A stretch of 58,197 bases of DNA from Clostridiales bacterium DTU033. Its GTDB lineage: Bacteria; Bacillota; Clostridia; Oscillospirales; Acutalibacteraceae. How positions within the stretch are numbered: the stretch's first letter is position 1; every line of letters begins with the position of its first letter. The DNA lies in the NCBI GenBank assembly GCA_001513365.1, contig LFTH01000055.1, forward strand, positions 24,462 to 82,658, in the 5' to 3' direction. The translations under genes were made by a program, and so were the position numbers. The notes beneath the pieces are model-generated. The model worked only from the letters and a program-made list of their open reading frames with translations, was not told the DNA's origin and ran no database searches. Of the stretch, positions 24,359 to 32,535 are shown piece after piece.

Positions 24359-26413
24359 ATGGATAAGTATCTTGGAAAGAGGCTTGACGGTCGATATGAA
24401 ATCCGTGAAATTATCGGGGTAGGCGGAATGGCCTATGTTTACAAGGCCTACGATACCATCGATGACAGAACGGTCGCGATTAAAATATTAAAGGATGAAT
24501 TCCTCGCGAACGAGGAGTTCACCCGCCGTTTCAAAAACGAATCAAAAGCGATTGCAATACTGTCCCATCCCAACATTGTCAAAGTGTACGACGTCAGCTT
24601 CGGGAATAGAATTCAGTACATTGTAATGGAGTATATCGACGGCATAACCCTTAAAGAGTATATCGAGCAGCAAAAGGATATACGCTGGAAAGAGGCAGTT
24701 CACTTTACCGTACAGATACTCCGCGCGCTTCAGCACGCCCACGACAAAGGGATAGTACACAGGGACATCAAGCCGCAGAACATCATGCTGCTGCCCGACG
24801 GCACCATCAAGGTTACGGATTTCGGTATTGCGCGGTTTGCCCGCAGTGACATACGGCTGACAAGCGCAGCCGAAAAGGCTATCGGCTCAGTGCATTACAT
24901 CAGCCCGGAGCAGGCGCGCGGCGAGATTACGGACGAAAAGGCGGACATTTATTCGGTCGGCGTGATGCTGTACGAAATGCTGACCGGCAAGCTGCCTTTT
25001 GAGGCTGACAACGCGGTTTCAATCGCGATAATGCAAATGCAGACCGAGCCAAAAAAAATCAGGGAAATCAACCCCGATATTCCCGACGGGCTTGAGGAAA
25101 TAACCATCAAGGCAATGCAGAAGGACCCCTCAAAACGCTACCAGTCGGCCGCGGAGATGCTCTACGACATTGACGAGTTCAAACGCAATCCCAGCATCCA
25201 TTTTGCCTACAAGTATTTTGTGGACGAGACCCCGACAAGGTTTGTGGACGCGATAACCAGAGTCAAGGGCGCCGAGCCGGAACAGCAAGGCGAAGCCGAA
25301 GCCGAACCGGACGAGCAGGAGGAAACCGGAAAGAAGTTCCCGGTGATTCCGGTGCTGGCAGGGGTCGCGGGCGCGTTCGTGGTCGCCGGCATTATATTCG
25401 CGGGCATTGTTTTCCTGCTTGAGATGTTCGGGGACAATAAGACAGAAGATGTTGTGGTACCAAACCTGATAGGCCGCGATTATACAGAGGTTATTAATGA
25501 CAGGGAAATCACCTCGAACTTCACAATCGACAGGAGACTGGTAGAGAACGATACAGTACCGAAAAACCAGATATACGACCAGGACCCAAAACCCCCGAAA
25601 TCGGTGAAACGCCACAGCAAGCTTATGCTCTACGTAAGCTCCGGACCGAAACTCATCGCAGTCCCTGCCGTATCCCAAAACGAGCATGTGGACGTGGTTA
25701 AAAAGCGGTTGGAAGACGCGGGGTTTGATGTGCAAATCACATACCAGACAAGCAACGACGTCGAAGAGAGTTTTGTAATTAAAATTGACCCGCCGTCCGG
25801 CGAAGAGCTCGTAAAGGGCAGCGTCATCACGGTATATGTCAGTTCGGGCGTCGAGCTTCCCGACCCCGAACCGGTCCCGTATGTGGTATCCACCAATATC
25901 GAATCCGCCAAAGCGATTATAAATCAGAACGGGTTCAATGTGGGCACCGTCGAATATGTCAACAGCGACGACTATCCGAAGGACATTGTAATCAGTCAGG
26001 ACCCGCCGAAGGACACCATGGCGACGCCCGGCACAAAGATTAACCTCGTGGTCGCGAGCGGGTACAGGGATTTCAAACTGCCGGTTGCTCTGCCGCGCAC
26101 AACTGCCGCGCTTGATATGTGCGTATATGTGGACGGCAAACATGTTCCGAAATTTGATGACAACAACTTTATTCCTCAAAATACCGTGGAACTGCTGTTG
26201 ACCACCCAGAAAGAGGAATACACCGTTTTAGTTAAGCTCAGAAAGCATAAAACCGCCGAATGGATTTCGTACAGGGAATACACTGTGAACTGCCTTGAGC
26301 AGCGGATTGTCAGTCAATTACAGCATGCTGAGGACAGCCGTTTTTATGAAGATATCGACATTACAACGACAACGACAACGACTACAACAACCACCGAGTT
26401 TTTTAACCCATGA
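24359..26413 (+). CDS. prkC: PASTA-domain serine/threonine protein kinase (PrkC/Stk)
   Basis: A 684-aa membrane kinase that senses muropeptides or lipid II. The cytosolic Hanks-type kinase domain has a Gly-rich loop at GVGGMAYVYK, VAIK (Lys42), HRDIKPQN (Asp136) and DFG (Asp154). An acidic Glu/Gln linker precedes one membrane helix (VAGAFVVAGIIFAGIVFLL). Three extracellular PASTA repeats follow, starting near VVVPNLIGRDYTEV, IAVPAVSQNEHVDVV and VPYVVSTNIESAKAI. A region of about 100 residues without PASTA similarity follows and ends in a run of 11 threonines. The partner phosphatase lies just upstream and rsgA, a known substrate of PrkC in Bacillus, just downstream. Confidence 0.95.
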   Translation: MDKYLGKRLDGRYEIREIIGVGGMAYVYKAYDTIDDRTVAIKILKDEFLANEEFTRRFKNESKAIAILSHPNIVKVYDVSFGNRIQYIVMEYIDGITLKEYIEQQKDIRWKEAVHFTVQILRALQHAHDKGIVHRDIKPQNIMLLPDGTIKVTDFGIARFARSDIRLTSAAEKAIGSVHYISPEQARGEITDEKADIYSVGVMLYEMLTGKLPFEADNAVSIAIMQMQTEPKKIREINPDIPDGLEEITIKAMQKDPSKRYQSAAEMLYDIDEFKRNPSIHFAYKYFVDETPTRFVDAITRVKGAEPEQQGEAEAEPDEQEETGKKFPVIPVLAGVAGAFVVAGIIFAGIVFLLEMFGDNKTEDVVVPNLIGRDYTEVINDREITSNFTIDRRLVENDTVPKNQIYDQDPKPPKSVKRHSKLMLYVSSGPKLIAVPAVSQNEHVDVVKKRLEDAGFDVQITYQTSNDVEESFVIKIDPPSGEELVKGSVITVYVSSGVELPDPEPVPYVVSTNIESAKAIINQNGFNVGTVEYVNSDDYPKDIVISQDPPKDTMATPGTKINLVVASGYRDFKLPVALPRTTAALDMCVYVDGKHVPKFDDNNFIPQNTVELLLTTQKEEYTVLVKLRKHKTAEWISYREYTVNCLEQRIVSQLQHAEDSRFYEDIDITTTTTTTTTTTEFFNP
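26363..26395 (+). repeat. ACN-codon tract encoding an 11-Thr tail in PrkC
   Basis: Eleven successive Thr codons, mostly ACA/ACG alternating (ACAACG units), four residues after an acidic patch and five residues from the C-terminus. The tract is extracellular by topology. It is long enough to slip during replication. Confidence 0.85.
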
Positions 26414-26434
26414 TATAATCGGGAAGGTACTTGC

Positions 26435-27319
26435 ATGGCGGATTTCTTGAAAGGCATTATACTAAAATGTGTTGGCGGCTTCTATTATGTGGAGGCCGCC
26501 GACGCGGTATATGAATGCAGAGCGCGCGGTATTTTCCGCAAAAGCGGGATTACCCCCGTTGCGGGGGATACCGCATATATCACCGTTTTGGACGATGAGA
26601 CCGGCTGGCTTGAGGAAATCGGCGAGCGCCGCAATTTCCTTGTCCGCCCGCCGGTGGCAAACCTTGATTTGCTGTTGGTGGTGGTCTCCATCACCGAGCC
26701 GGAGCCCAATCAGCTTTTGATGGACAAAACCATTGCGATAGCCGAGAAAAACGAGGTTGAGCCGGTTATTGTGATTACAAAGGCGGATTTGAAGGACACC
26801 CGGCAGCTTGCGGAAATCTACCGCAAATCTGGGTTTGAAGTGTTCGAGGTCTCATCAAAGACCGGACAGGGCATAGGGGAGCTGAAAAAACGGCTGACCG
26901 GGTTTTTGAGCGTTTTGAGCGGGAATTCGGGGGTCGGCAAGTCAAGCCTTTTAAACGCGCTCGAACCTTCATACGGGCTGGAAACGGGACAGATAAGCAA
27001 AAAGCTGGGGCGGGGCAGGCATACCACCAGAACCGCCGAGATTTTCAAGTTAAGCTGCGGCGCCCGGATTGCGGACACCCCCGGTTTTTCAACAATCGAC
27101 ATCGAAAGGGTGCAGCGGATATACAAGGACGAGCTTGCCGGCTGTTTCAGGGAATTTAAGGATTACCTCGGCGGGTGCAGATTTACAAGCTGCTCCCATA
27201 CCGTGGAGACGGGCTGCGCGGTGATTGACGCGGTGAACAGCGGAAAAATCGCGCCGCAGCGGTATGACAGCTACAAAGCGATATACGGAGAGGTCAAGGA
27301 TTTAAAAACGTGGGATTGA
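26435..27319 (+). CDS. rsgA: Ribosome small-subunit GTPase RsgA (CpgA)
   Basis: A 294-aa circularly permuted GTPase acting late in 30S maturation. An N-terminal OB fold (IILKCVGGFYYVEAADAVYECRARG) precedes the permuted G domain: G4 ITKADL, G1 SGNSGVGKSSLLNAL, G2 RHTTR, G3 DTPGFS. A C-terminal zinc motif (CRFTSCSHTVETGCAV) completes it. In Bacillus this protein is phosphorylated by PrkC, and here it follows prkC by 21 nt. thiN starts 10 nt downstream; rpe, normally between the two, is absent. Confidence 0.96.
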   Translation: MADFLKGIILKCVGGFYYVEAADAVYECRARGIFRKSGITPVAGDTAYITVLDDETGWLEEIGERRNFLVRPPVANLDLLLVVVSITEPEPNQLLMDKTIAIAEKNEVEPVIVITKADLKDTRQLAEIYRKSGFEVFEVSSKTGQGIGELKKRLTGFLSVLSGNSGVGKSSLLNALEPSYGLETGQISKKLGRGRHTTRTAEIFKLSCGARIADTPGFSTIDIERVQRIYKDELAGCFREFKDYLGGCRFTSCSHTVETGCAVIDAVNSGKIAPQRYDSYKAIYGEVKDLKTWD

Positions 27320-27329
27320 GGGGCATTTG

Positions 27330-27971
27330 ATGGATAACCCAAAAAACCGCAGGTGTATAATCTTTGCCGCCGCGCCGGTGTCCAACCCCGAACGGCTGAG
27401 CCGGTTCTTGAGGGACGGCGACTATTATATAGCGGCCGACAGGGGTTTGATGCTCGCAGACCGGCTCGGAATAAAGCCGGACTGCCTTGTCGCCGATTTT
27501 GACTCCCTTAAAACCGGCGAGGGCTTTGAGGCGCCGGTGCACAGGCTGCCAAAAAGAAAAGACGATACCGATACCATGGCCGCCGCAAGGCTGGGCCTTG
27601 GGCTTGGGTTTAAGGATTTTCTGCTGCTGGGAGCGAGCGGCGGGCGCCTTGACCACACCTTTGCCAATTTCTCGGTGATGCTGTACCTGTTAAAGAACGG
27701 GGCAAAGGCGGTTTTGGCAGACGAGCAGAATACGGCGCAGATGTTTCTCCCCGGCACCGCTTATATAGAGCCTGTCGCGGGGGCGTTTTTTTCGCTTTTG
27801 CCTTTCAGCGGTCCGGTTAGCGGGCTTACAATCCGCAACGCCTCGTACGAAATCAGGGATTACACATTGACTCCCGACTCCACTCTCGGCGTCAGCAACG
27901 AATTTGTCGGCAAAACTGTCGAAATATCCTTTAATCAGGGAATTTTATTGATTTTTATTTCAACAGACTGA
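27330..27971 (+). CDS. thiN: Thiamine pyrophosphokinase
   Basis: A 213-aa enzyme making thiamine diphosphate from thiamine and ATP. Characteristic motifs are YYIAADRGLMLADRLGIKPD, LVADFDSL, PKRKDDTDTMAAARL and GASGGRLDHTFANFSVM. The C-terminal thiamine-binding domain (SGLTIRNASYEIRDYTL then LGVSNEF) is complete. ATG 27330 follows GAGGGG; the ORF-track start (TTG 27327) is one codon earlier. No TPP riboswitch is seen, as expected for a salvage kinase inside a housekeeping operon. Confidence 0.93.
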   Translation: MDNPKNRRCIIFAAAPVSNPERLSRFLRDGDYYIAADRGLMLADRLGIKPDCLVADFDSLKTGEGFEAPVHRLPKRKDDTDTMAAARLGLGLGFKDFLLLGASGGRLDHTFANFSVMLYLLKNGAKAVLADEQNTAQMFLPGTAYIEPVAGAFFSLLPFSGPVSGLTIRNASYEIRDYTLTPDSTLGVSNEFVGKTVEISFNQGILLIFISTD

Positions 27972-28052
27972 CACCAGATACAGGAGTTCGGAATATGCTG
28001 TAATAGACACGGGTACCTGCCGGGTCAATACCTTTTGCAGGGCGGTGCGGAT

Positions 28053-28199
28053 ATGAGACGATGTAAAAACTGCGGCGGCTTGGTATTCGCCGCTTTCGGC
28101 GCGGGGCTGCTGCTCGCTACAATCTGCCCTGTGCAGCTTATACTGGTATTGGCCGCGGCAGCTCTTGTATTAACGGGGTTTTGCCTTGTCAGAAACTGA
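28053..28199 (+). CDS. Unrecognised 48-aa membrane protein with N-terminal CxxC
   Basis: A small ORF below the ORF-track cutoff, with a GCAGGGCGG site before its ATG. It starts MRRCKNCGG (a CxxC that could bind metal or form a disulfide) and continues as two hydrophobic segments, FAAFGAGLLLATICP and LILVLAAAALVLTGFCL, joined by a short PVQ turn, ending in a basic LVRN. It is probably a membrane hairpin. I do not recognise the family. It lies between thiN and spoVM on the same strand and 15 nt before spoVM, so a sporulation or envelope role is possible but is only inference. Confidence 0.7.
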   Translation: MRRCKNCGGLVFAAFGAGLLLATICPVQLILVLAAAALVLTGFCLVRN

Positions 28200-28214
28200 A
28201 TGGAGGAGTCGCGG

Positions 28215-28304
28215 ATGAAAATTGTTGTTGTAAAGAGCCCCAGATTGTTCGGCGGGATATTAAGAAAAATCTTCGGAATAAAAAAGAGAAGCTACATAGA
28301 TTAA
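28215..28304 (+). CDS. spoVM: Stage V sporulation protein M (SpoVM)
   Basis: A 29-aa amphipathic peptide. In Bacillus SpoVM (26 aa) recognises the convex outer forespore membrane and anchors SpoIVA, starting spore coat assembly. The sequence MKIVVVKSPRLFGGILRKI aligns residue for residue with the Bacillus pattern MKFYTIKLPKFLGGIVRAM, including the central Pro (position 9) and the Gly-Gly. The C-terminus is basic and ends RSYID. TGGAGGAG precedes the ATG. Position after thiN is the same as in Bacillus, where rpmB lies nearby; a strong terminator follows directly here. Confidence 0.93.
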   Translation: MKIVVVKSPRLFGGILRKIFGIKKRSYID

Positions 28305-28313
28305 CCATATTAA

Positions 28314-28345
28314 AACAGCCCGAAAATCAATCGGGCTGTTTTTTT
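28314..28345 (+). terminator. Rho-independent terminator after spoVM
   Basis: Perfect 10-bp stem AACAGCCCGA/TCGGGCTGTT, 7-nt loop, then a run of T. It closes the plus-strand block that starts with yicC. Confidence 0.9.
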
Positions 28346-28436
28346 GCGGCGGCTGGCCGGCAAATCCCGACTACGGGCGGGATTGTGGTTTTTGCCGGCT
28401 TGCCGCGCTCGGTATGGGTTTTGGTTTTAGGGCGGA

Positions 28437-28643
28437 TTACTCCAGCAAAGTTTTTATAACAGCGTAAATCAACACGGCCAGCAGTATTAAGACAATACTT
28501 CCGCTGCCGCCGCCGCTGTTGTTTTTGTTTCTCCTCGGCCCTCTGCCGGGAGAGCGCCTTTCAGCTTCTTTCATCGCCTGCAGGTAATGCGAGTACCCTT
28601 CATAGCCCTTTCCGTAAACTCCGTAATCTCCATCCCACGGCAT
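28437..28643 (-). CDS. Unrecognised 68-aa tail-anchored protein coupled to the WYL regulator
   Basis: The ATG shares one base with the stop codon of the upstream WYL regulator (TAATG), and GAGGTG lies 7 nt before it, so it is very likely translated by coupling. The product has a Tyr/Gly-rich N-terminus (WDGDYGVYGKGYEGYSHYL), a basic proline-containing stretch (RRSPGRGPRRNK), a Gly/Ser spacer and one C-terminal membrane helix (IVLILLAVLIYAVIKTLL), suggesting a tail-anchored topology. No family recognised. Coupling suggests it acts with or is controlled by the regulator. Confidence 0.7.
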   Translation of the reverse strand: MPWDGDYGVYGKGYEGYSHYLQAMKEAERRSPGRGPRRNKNNSGGGSGSIVLILLAVLIYAVIKTLLE

Positions 28644-29653
28644 TACAACACACCTCGATTGTACTTATTGGCAATTGCCGCCACATCCTGTCGGATGGCT
28701 TGGCGCAGGGAGGCGGGGGACAAAACCTCGACCAGCCTGCCGTACTGGATTGCCCACACCTGAATTCCCTTGTCTGAACCGGTTACCCGCACCTTTATAT
28801 GCCCGTCCTCTTCTCTTGACAGGACGGTTATATCCTTGCCGAACCAGTCCACAATGTCCCCTATCCGTTCTTCTTTAAGCCTGACTATCGCGGATACTTT
28901 TTTGCCGTCGTACATATTTACCGCGTGCTTTGAATACTCGGCCAAATTCAGCGATTTCTTCTTATGGTGCAGGTCTTTAAAAGGGGTTGCCTTTACATCC
29001 AAAATCTCTACGTCAGTAATCAAATCAATCCTGAAATTGGTTACCCGGTCGTGCTTGTCGTAATTGCCGATGAGGTAATACCGGCCGTTGCTGCATGCTA
29101 TCTGATACGGGTCAACCTCGTACTTATGCTCGCGCCTTGAATGAAGCTTTAAATCCAGCCCGTAGCAGTTGTAGACAAACCTGACCCTGCGCTGGGCAGA
29201 GATTGCCTCGTCGAGCAGCTCGATATTCAGGAAAACCTGCGGGTTGTCGGTGTGTATCCACCTGTCCGCCTGTAAAACGTGGGGGATACGGAGGCTTAAA
29301 TAGACTGTCGCAAGGCTTAAGAGCTTTTCGACCAGCTCCCGCGCGTAACTGCCGCAGATGTACCGGGAAGCAAGTACGCTGTCAATAAGCATCCGGATTT
29401 CCGAGTCGGTGAACAGCGGCTCGCGAAGATAATAGCCCACGTTATTTTCGTCATATGTTTCTATATCAATACCCGCGTCAATCAGGGCATTGATGTTCCG
29501 TCCGACGGTTTTGCGGTCGCAGGTCATTCCGTATTCCTTCTGCACTAATTCGGCAATTCTGCTCTGCGACAGCTTGTGGTTTGCGTCGGAATACCGTTTC
29601 AGTATTTCGTAGATATATAAAATCAAAACCTTCTTTGAGCCTTTATTATCCAT
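28643..29653 (-). CDS. HTH/WYL-domain transcriptional regulator
   Basis: A 336-aa regulator of the YafY/PafC-like group. The N-terminal winged helix (residues 5-65, with SQSRIAELVQKEYGMTCDRKT and NINALIDAG) is followed by a WYL domain around residues 140-230 (VDPYQIACSNGRYYLIGNYD, where the WYL triad reads YYL) and a C-terminal WCX-like extension (VSAIVRLKEERIGDIVDWFG). WYL proteins sense ligands or nucleic acids and often control stress or phage-defence genes. No defence or DNA-repair gene is adjacent; the only linked gene is the overlapping small membrane protein. A possible -10 (TATATT/TATTAT on the minus strand near 29680-29692) lacks a good -35. Confidence 0.88.
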   Translation of the reverse strand: MDNKGSKKVLILYIYEILKRYSDANHKLSQSRIAELVQKEYGMTCDRKTVGRNINALIDAGIDIETYDENNVGYYLREPLFTDSEIRMLIDSVLASRYICGSYARELVEKLLSLATVYLSLRIPHVLQADRWIHTDNPQVFLNIELLDEAISAQRRVRFVYNCYGLDLKLHSRREHKYEVDPYQIACSNGRYYLIGNYDKHDRVTNFRIDLITDVEILDVKATPFKDLHHKKKSLNLAEYSKHAVNMYDGKKVSAIVRLKEERIGDIVDWFGKDITVLSREEDGHIKVRVTGSDKGIQVWAIQYGRLVEVLSPASLRQAIRQDVAAIANKYNRGVL

Positions 29654-29782
29654 TTATGTCAACTCCCCGACTATTTTGACTATAATATACCATAAAAGCT
29701 GGGGCAAAAACAGCCCAACCTACAATTTTTTAATTTACGGCGCAAAAAGACCGCGCGGACGCTCCGGCTCTGCCGCGTCCAA

Positions 29783-29823
29783 AAAAAGAGCCTTTGCCCA
29801 CGAACGGGGCAATAGCTCTTTTT
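29783..29823 (-). terminator. Rho-independent terminator after mrdA
   Basis: Outer stem AAAAAGAGC/GCTCTTTTT with an inner TTGCCC/GGGGCAA stem, followed leftward by a T-run on the minus strand. It ends the mreBCD-mrdA transcript. The stem's own A/T ends also allow termination from the plus strand. Confidence 0.8.
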
Positions 29824-29886
29824 ACTGTCTACTAACTATTGACTTATTCAGTTTACTGGTGGTTATGATGTCGAAATAATATAGGG

Positions 29887-31932
29887 TTACGGCAGCAGCA
29901 CTCCTTCGGGGGTGGGGGATATGCCTTTGCCTTTGGAGGCGAAATAGGCGTCCAGAATTTTTTTCGCAAGGTCGGTCGCGGGGCGGGAGGTGCCGTTTTC
30001 GAGCACGACCGCGATTGCGACTTCCGGGTTCTCAACCGGGGCGTATGCAATGAAGGCTCCGTGGTCGGAGCGGGTCTCGATAACCTGCGCGGTACCGGTT
30101 TTCGCAGCCACGGTGTATTTGGCGGAGGCGAACTGCCGCGCGGTACCGGTTTTCGCCGCCTGCACCATTCCCTCGCGGACCACCTGTAAAGCCTCCTGTG
30201 AAAGGTTGAGCCTTGATACGACCTCCGGCTCAACCGCCTTTTCGGCGCCGTCATAACTGCGTATGCTCTTGACGATATGGGTTTTGTATCTCACCCCGTT
30301 GTTTGCCAAAGTCATGGCGTAGGTCGCAAGCTGGATTGGGGTGAACATGTTGTCCGACTGCCCGATGGCGGCCTGACAGGTGTCGGCGGGGTACCAGATT
30401 CCGCCGATTGATTTGCGGTAAGCCCTGCCTGCAAGTATTCCCTCGGACTCGCCGATTTCAATGCCGGTTTTCTGTCCAAGGCCGTATGCTCTCGAATACT
30501 CGTTCATTTTGTCAATCCCCAGCCGGCGGCCGAGGTCGTAGAAAAAGACGTTGCAGGATTTTGACAGCGCGTCCACCACCCTGACGTTGCCGTGGTAGCC
30601 TAGGCAGCCGAGGGTGAGGTCGGGGAAATATCGGTAGGAACGGTCGCAGTGGACGATTGCCGAGTTTTTATTAATAATCCCCTCGTTCAGGCCGGCAAGG
30701 GCGACTCCCGGTTTCATTGTGGAGCCGCACGGAAATGTCCCGTACAGGGCGCGGTTGAAAAGGGGCTTGTCCTTGTCCTTGACCAGTTTGCCGTAATCTG
30801 CGTTATAGGTGGACAAATCGAAATCCGGCCAGCTTGCGGATACCAGAACTCCGCCGGTTTTGACGTCCAGCAATACCACCGCGCCGCTGCGCACGTCCTG
30901 CCCGACCAGCTTTGAGGACTTCTGCTTTCGCAGTGCCTGTATGGCTTTGTCAAGCTCAATCTGGGCGGTGCGCTGCAGCGCATAGTCGAGGGTCAGCACC
31001 ACCGTGTTGCCGGGTACCGGGGATTTGGTCTCATTTTTCTCGACCACATTGCCGCTTGCGTCTTTAGTAACGGTGTTGATTCCGTTTATACCGCGAAGTT
31101 CGCTTTCAAGCGCCGCCTCAACCCCGCTCTTGCCCACGATGTCGCTCAGTTGGTAGCCCTTGTCCTTGAGCGCTTCAAATTCTTCGGCGTCGTAAATCGG
31201 GCCGACAGTGCCGATTAAATGGCAGCCCACGTTTTTGCTGACATATTCGCGCACCGGGGTTGTCTGGACATTGACGCCGGGATATGCCCCGATGTTTTCC
31301 AAAATCTTGTTGTAGACTTCTTCGGTAACGTCGCTTGAGAAGGTGAAAGGGTTTTTTATCGAAAACTGGCGGATTTCCATCTCATGCCGGACACCTGCGA
31401 TTAAACGCTGCTGCTTGGCGGGGTATCCGGAAAGACGGTATCTCTCGACAAGCGCGTTCATGCACTGTTCGGCTGTTGCGTAATCGGCTAGGTTAAGCAT
31501 GGATTTCAGGCTTTTGACGCTGTTTTCCTTGTCCTCGGCAAACTGGTACGGATTTATCGCCGATATCGGCAGGGTGTCGTTCCACTCGCAGCCGGCATCA
31601 GACAAAAGGTTGATTAGGGACAGGATGATGTCGTTCTGGCTTTGCTGTTGTTCTTCGCTGCTGCCTCTTGGGAAAAATGCGCTGTCAAAAATAATCGAAA
31701 AACTGGTGCGGTTGACAGCCATCGGAGTCAGGTACCGGTCGACTATCTCCCCGCGCGAAGCCCGAATGGGCACTTCGATATTCTCGCTCTTGCTTGCCAG
31801 CTCTGAGTATTTTTCCCCTTCCACAATCTGTAACTGAAACAGCCGTATTGAAAAAACGCCGAAAACAAGCACTATGAAGATAACCAGTGCGGATGAACGG
31901 CGTTTTACCAAAGACACACCATCGCGTTGCAT
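29887..31932 (-). CDS. mrdA: Penicillin-binding protein 2 (class B transpeptidase, elongasome)
   Basis: A 681-aa membrane-anchored DD-transpeptidase working with a RodA-type polymerase and MreBCD in side-wall growth. It has a short cytosolic N-terminus, one membrane helix (ALVIFIVLVFGVFSIRLFQL), a pedestal domain (about residues 50-330), then the transpeptidase domain with GSTMKPGVAL (SxxK), SKSCNVFFYDLG (SxN) and AAKTGTAQV (KTG). ATG 31932 follows an AAAGGAG site; the 772-aa ORF starts 91 codons upstream inside mreD and is not credible. An odd short duplication, AKTGTARQFASAKYTVAAKTGTAQ, repeats the KTG region; the second copy is the true motif. Confidence 0.93.
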   Translation of the reverse strand: MQRDGVSLVKRRSSALVIFIVLVFGVFSIRLFQLQIVEGEKYSELASKSENIEVPIRASRGEIVDRYLTPMAVNRTSFSIIFDSAFFPRGSSEEQQQSQNDIILSLINLLSDAGCEWNDTLPISAINPYQFAEDKENSVKSLKSMLNLADYATAEQCMNALVERYRLSGYPAKQQRLIAGVRHEMEIRQFSIKNPFTFSSDVTEEVYNKILENIGAYPGVNVQTTPVREYVSKNVGCHLIGTVGPIYDAEEFEALKDKGYQLSDIVGKSGVEAALESELRGINGINTVTKDASGNVVEKNETKSPVPGNTVVLTLDYALQRTAQIELDKAIQALRKQKSSKLVGQDVRSGAVVLLDVKTGGVLVSASWPDFDLSTYNADYGKLVKDKDKPLFNRALYGTFPCGSTMKPGVALAGLNEGIINKNSAIVHCDRSYRYFPDLTLGCLGYHGNVRVVDALSKSCNVFFYDLGRRLGIDKMNEYSRAYGLGQKTGIEIGESEGILAGRAYRKSIGGIWYPADTCQAAIGQSDNMFTPIQLATYAMTLANNGVRYKTHIVKSIRSYDGAEKAVEPEVVSRLNLSQEALQVVREGMVQAAKTGTARQFASAKYTVAAKTGTAQVIETRSDHGAFIAYAPVENPEVAIAVVLENGTSRPATDLAKKILDAYFASKGKGISPTPEGVLLP

Positions 31933-31958
31933 TTTAAACTCCTTTTGCCTAAAAAGGC

Positions 31959-32510
31959 TTACTCGATATTCCTCAGCCTTCTGGCCGCATGGTAAATCAG
32001 AAGGTACAAAAGGGGCGCAATCGCCAGCGAATACACAAAACCCGGAAGTGTGCACCATAACAGCACGCGCAGAGGCTGGTCGTTTTCGAGCATCAAATCG
32101 TAAATGAACCAATCTATAATCCCGTGGGTGAAAAGGGCGGCGGCCGCCATCAGCATTGAGGAAATCAGGTTGTTGCGGATTAAAAGCTGGGACATCAGCC
32201 CGCATGCGCAGCAGATGATAAGCAGCAGCAGCGCGTTAAACCCGAACAGCCTGTCCGAAAACAAATCCCAGAGGATACCGCCGGCAACCCCTGCGGACGC
32301 GCCGCCGACCGGCCCTTCGAACATCGCGATAAAAACGGCAATCGGAATAATCAGAACCGGGCGCGCGCTGCCTATTTCGGGCAAAAACCGGGGCAGCGAC
32401 TGGGCTATGGAGGCAATCAGCAGTATCAGGCCGTATGCGGTCCATTTGAGATAGCGTTTGCCGAGCTTGTTTATCAGACGGCTTGCGCCGAGCCGGTCTT
32501 TATCCTTCAA
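31959..32510 (-). CDS. mreD: Rod shape-determining protein MreD
   Basis: A 183-aa membrane protein with about five helices. Its order (mreB, mreC, mreD, then class B PBP) and the motifs GPVGGASAGVAGGILWDLFSDRLFGFNAL and HGIIDWFIYDLM match MreD. I take TTG 32510 (MKDKDRLG) with GGGAGGTG upstream; the ORF-track start at 32561 overlaps mreC. The N-terminal 25 residues are highly charged. Confidence 0.88.
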   Translation of the reverse strand: MKDKDRLGASRLINKLGKRYLKWTAYGLILLIASIAQSLPRFLPEIGSARPVLIIPIAVFIAMFEGPVGGASAGVAGGILWDLFSDRLFGFNALLLLIICCACGLMSQLLIRNNLISSMLMAAAALFTHGIIDWFIYDLMLENDQPLRVLLWCTLPGFVYSLAIAPLLYLLIYHAARRLRNIE

Positions 32511-32535
32511 AGCAGCACACCTCCCTGCGCCGGCG

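Noticed and set aside
25130-26179. 349-aa minus-strand ORF opposite prkC
   Set aside because: It is antisense to well-supported PASTA coding sequence, has no recognisable domain and no ribosome site; long antisense ORFs are expected at this GC content.
28181-28459. 92-aa plus ORF between thiN and the WYL gene
   Set aside because: It is a frameshifted reading over spoVM and its terminator; the SpoVM frame has the ribosome site and the family match.
29676-29879. 67-aa plus ORF between the WYL and mrdA genes
   Set aside because: Covers the mrdA terminator hairpin, and no ribosome site or motif is present.
31023-31932. 772-aa extended N-terminus of PBP2
   Set aside because: The extra 91 codons overlap mreD in another frame; the start at 31932 has AAAGGAG and precedes the membrane helix.
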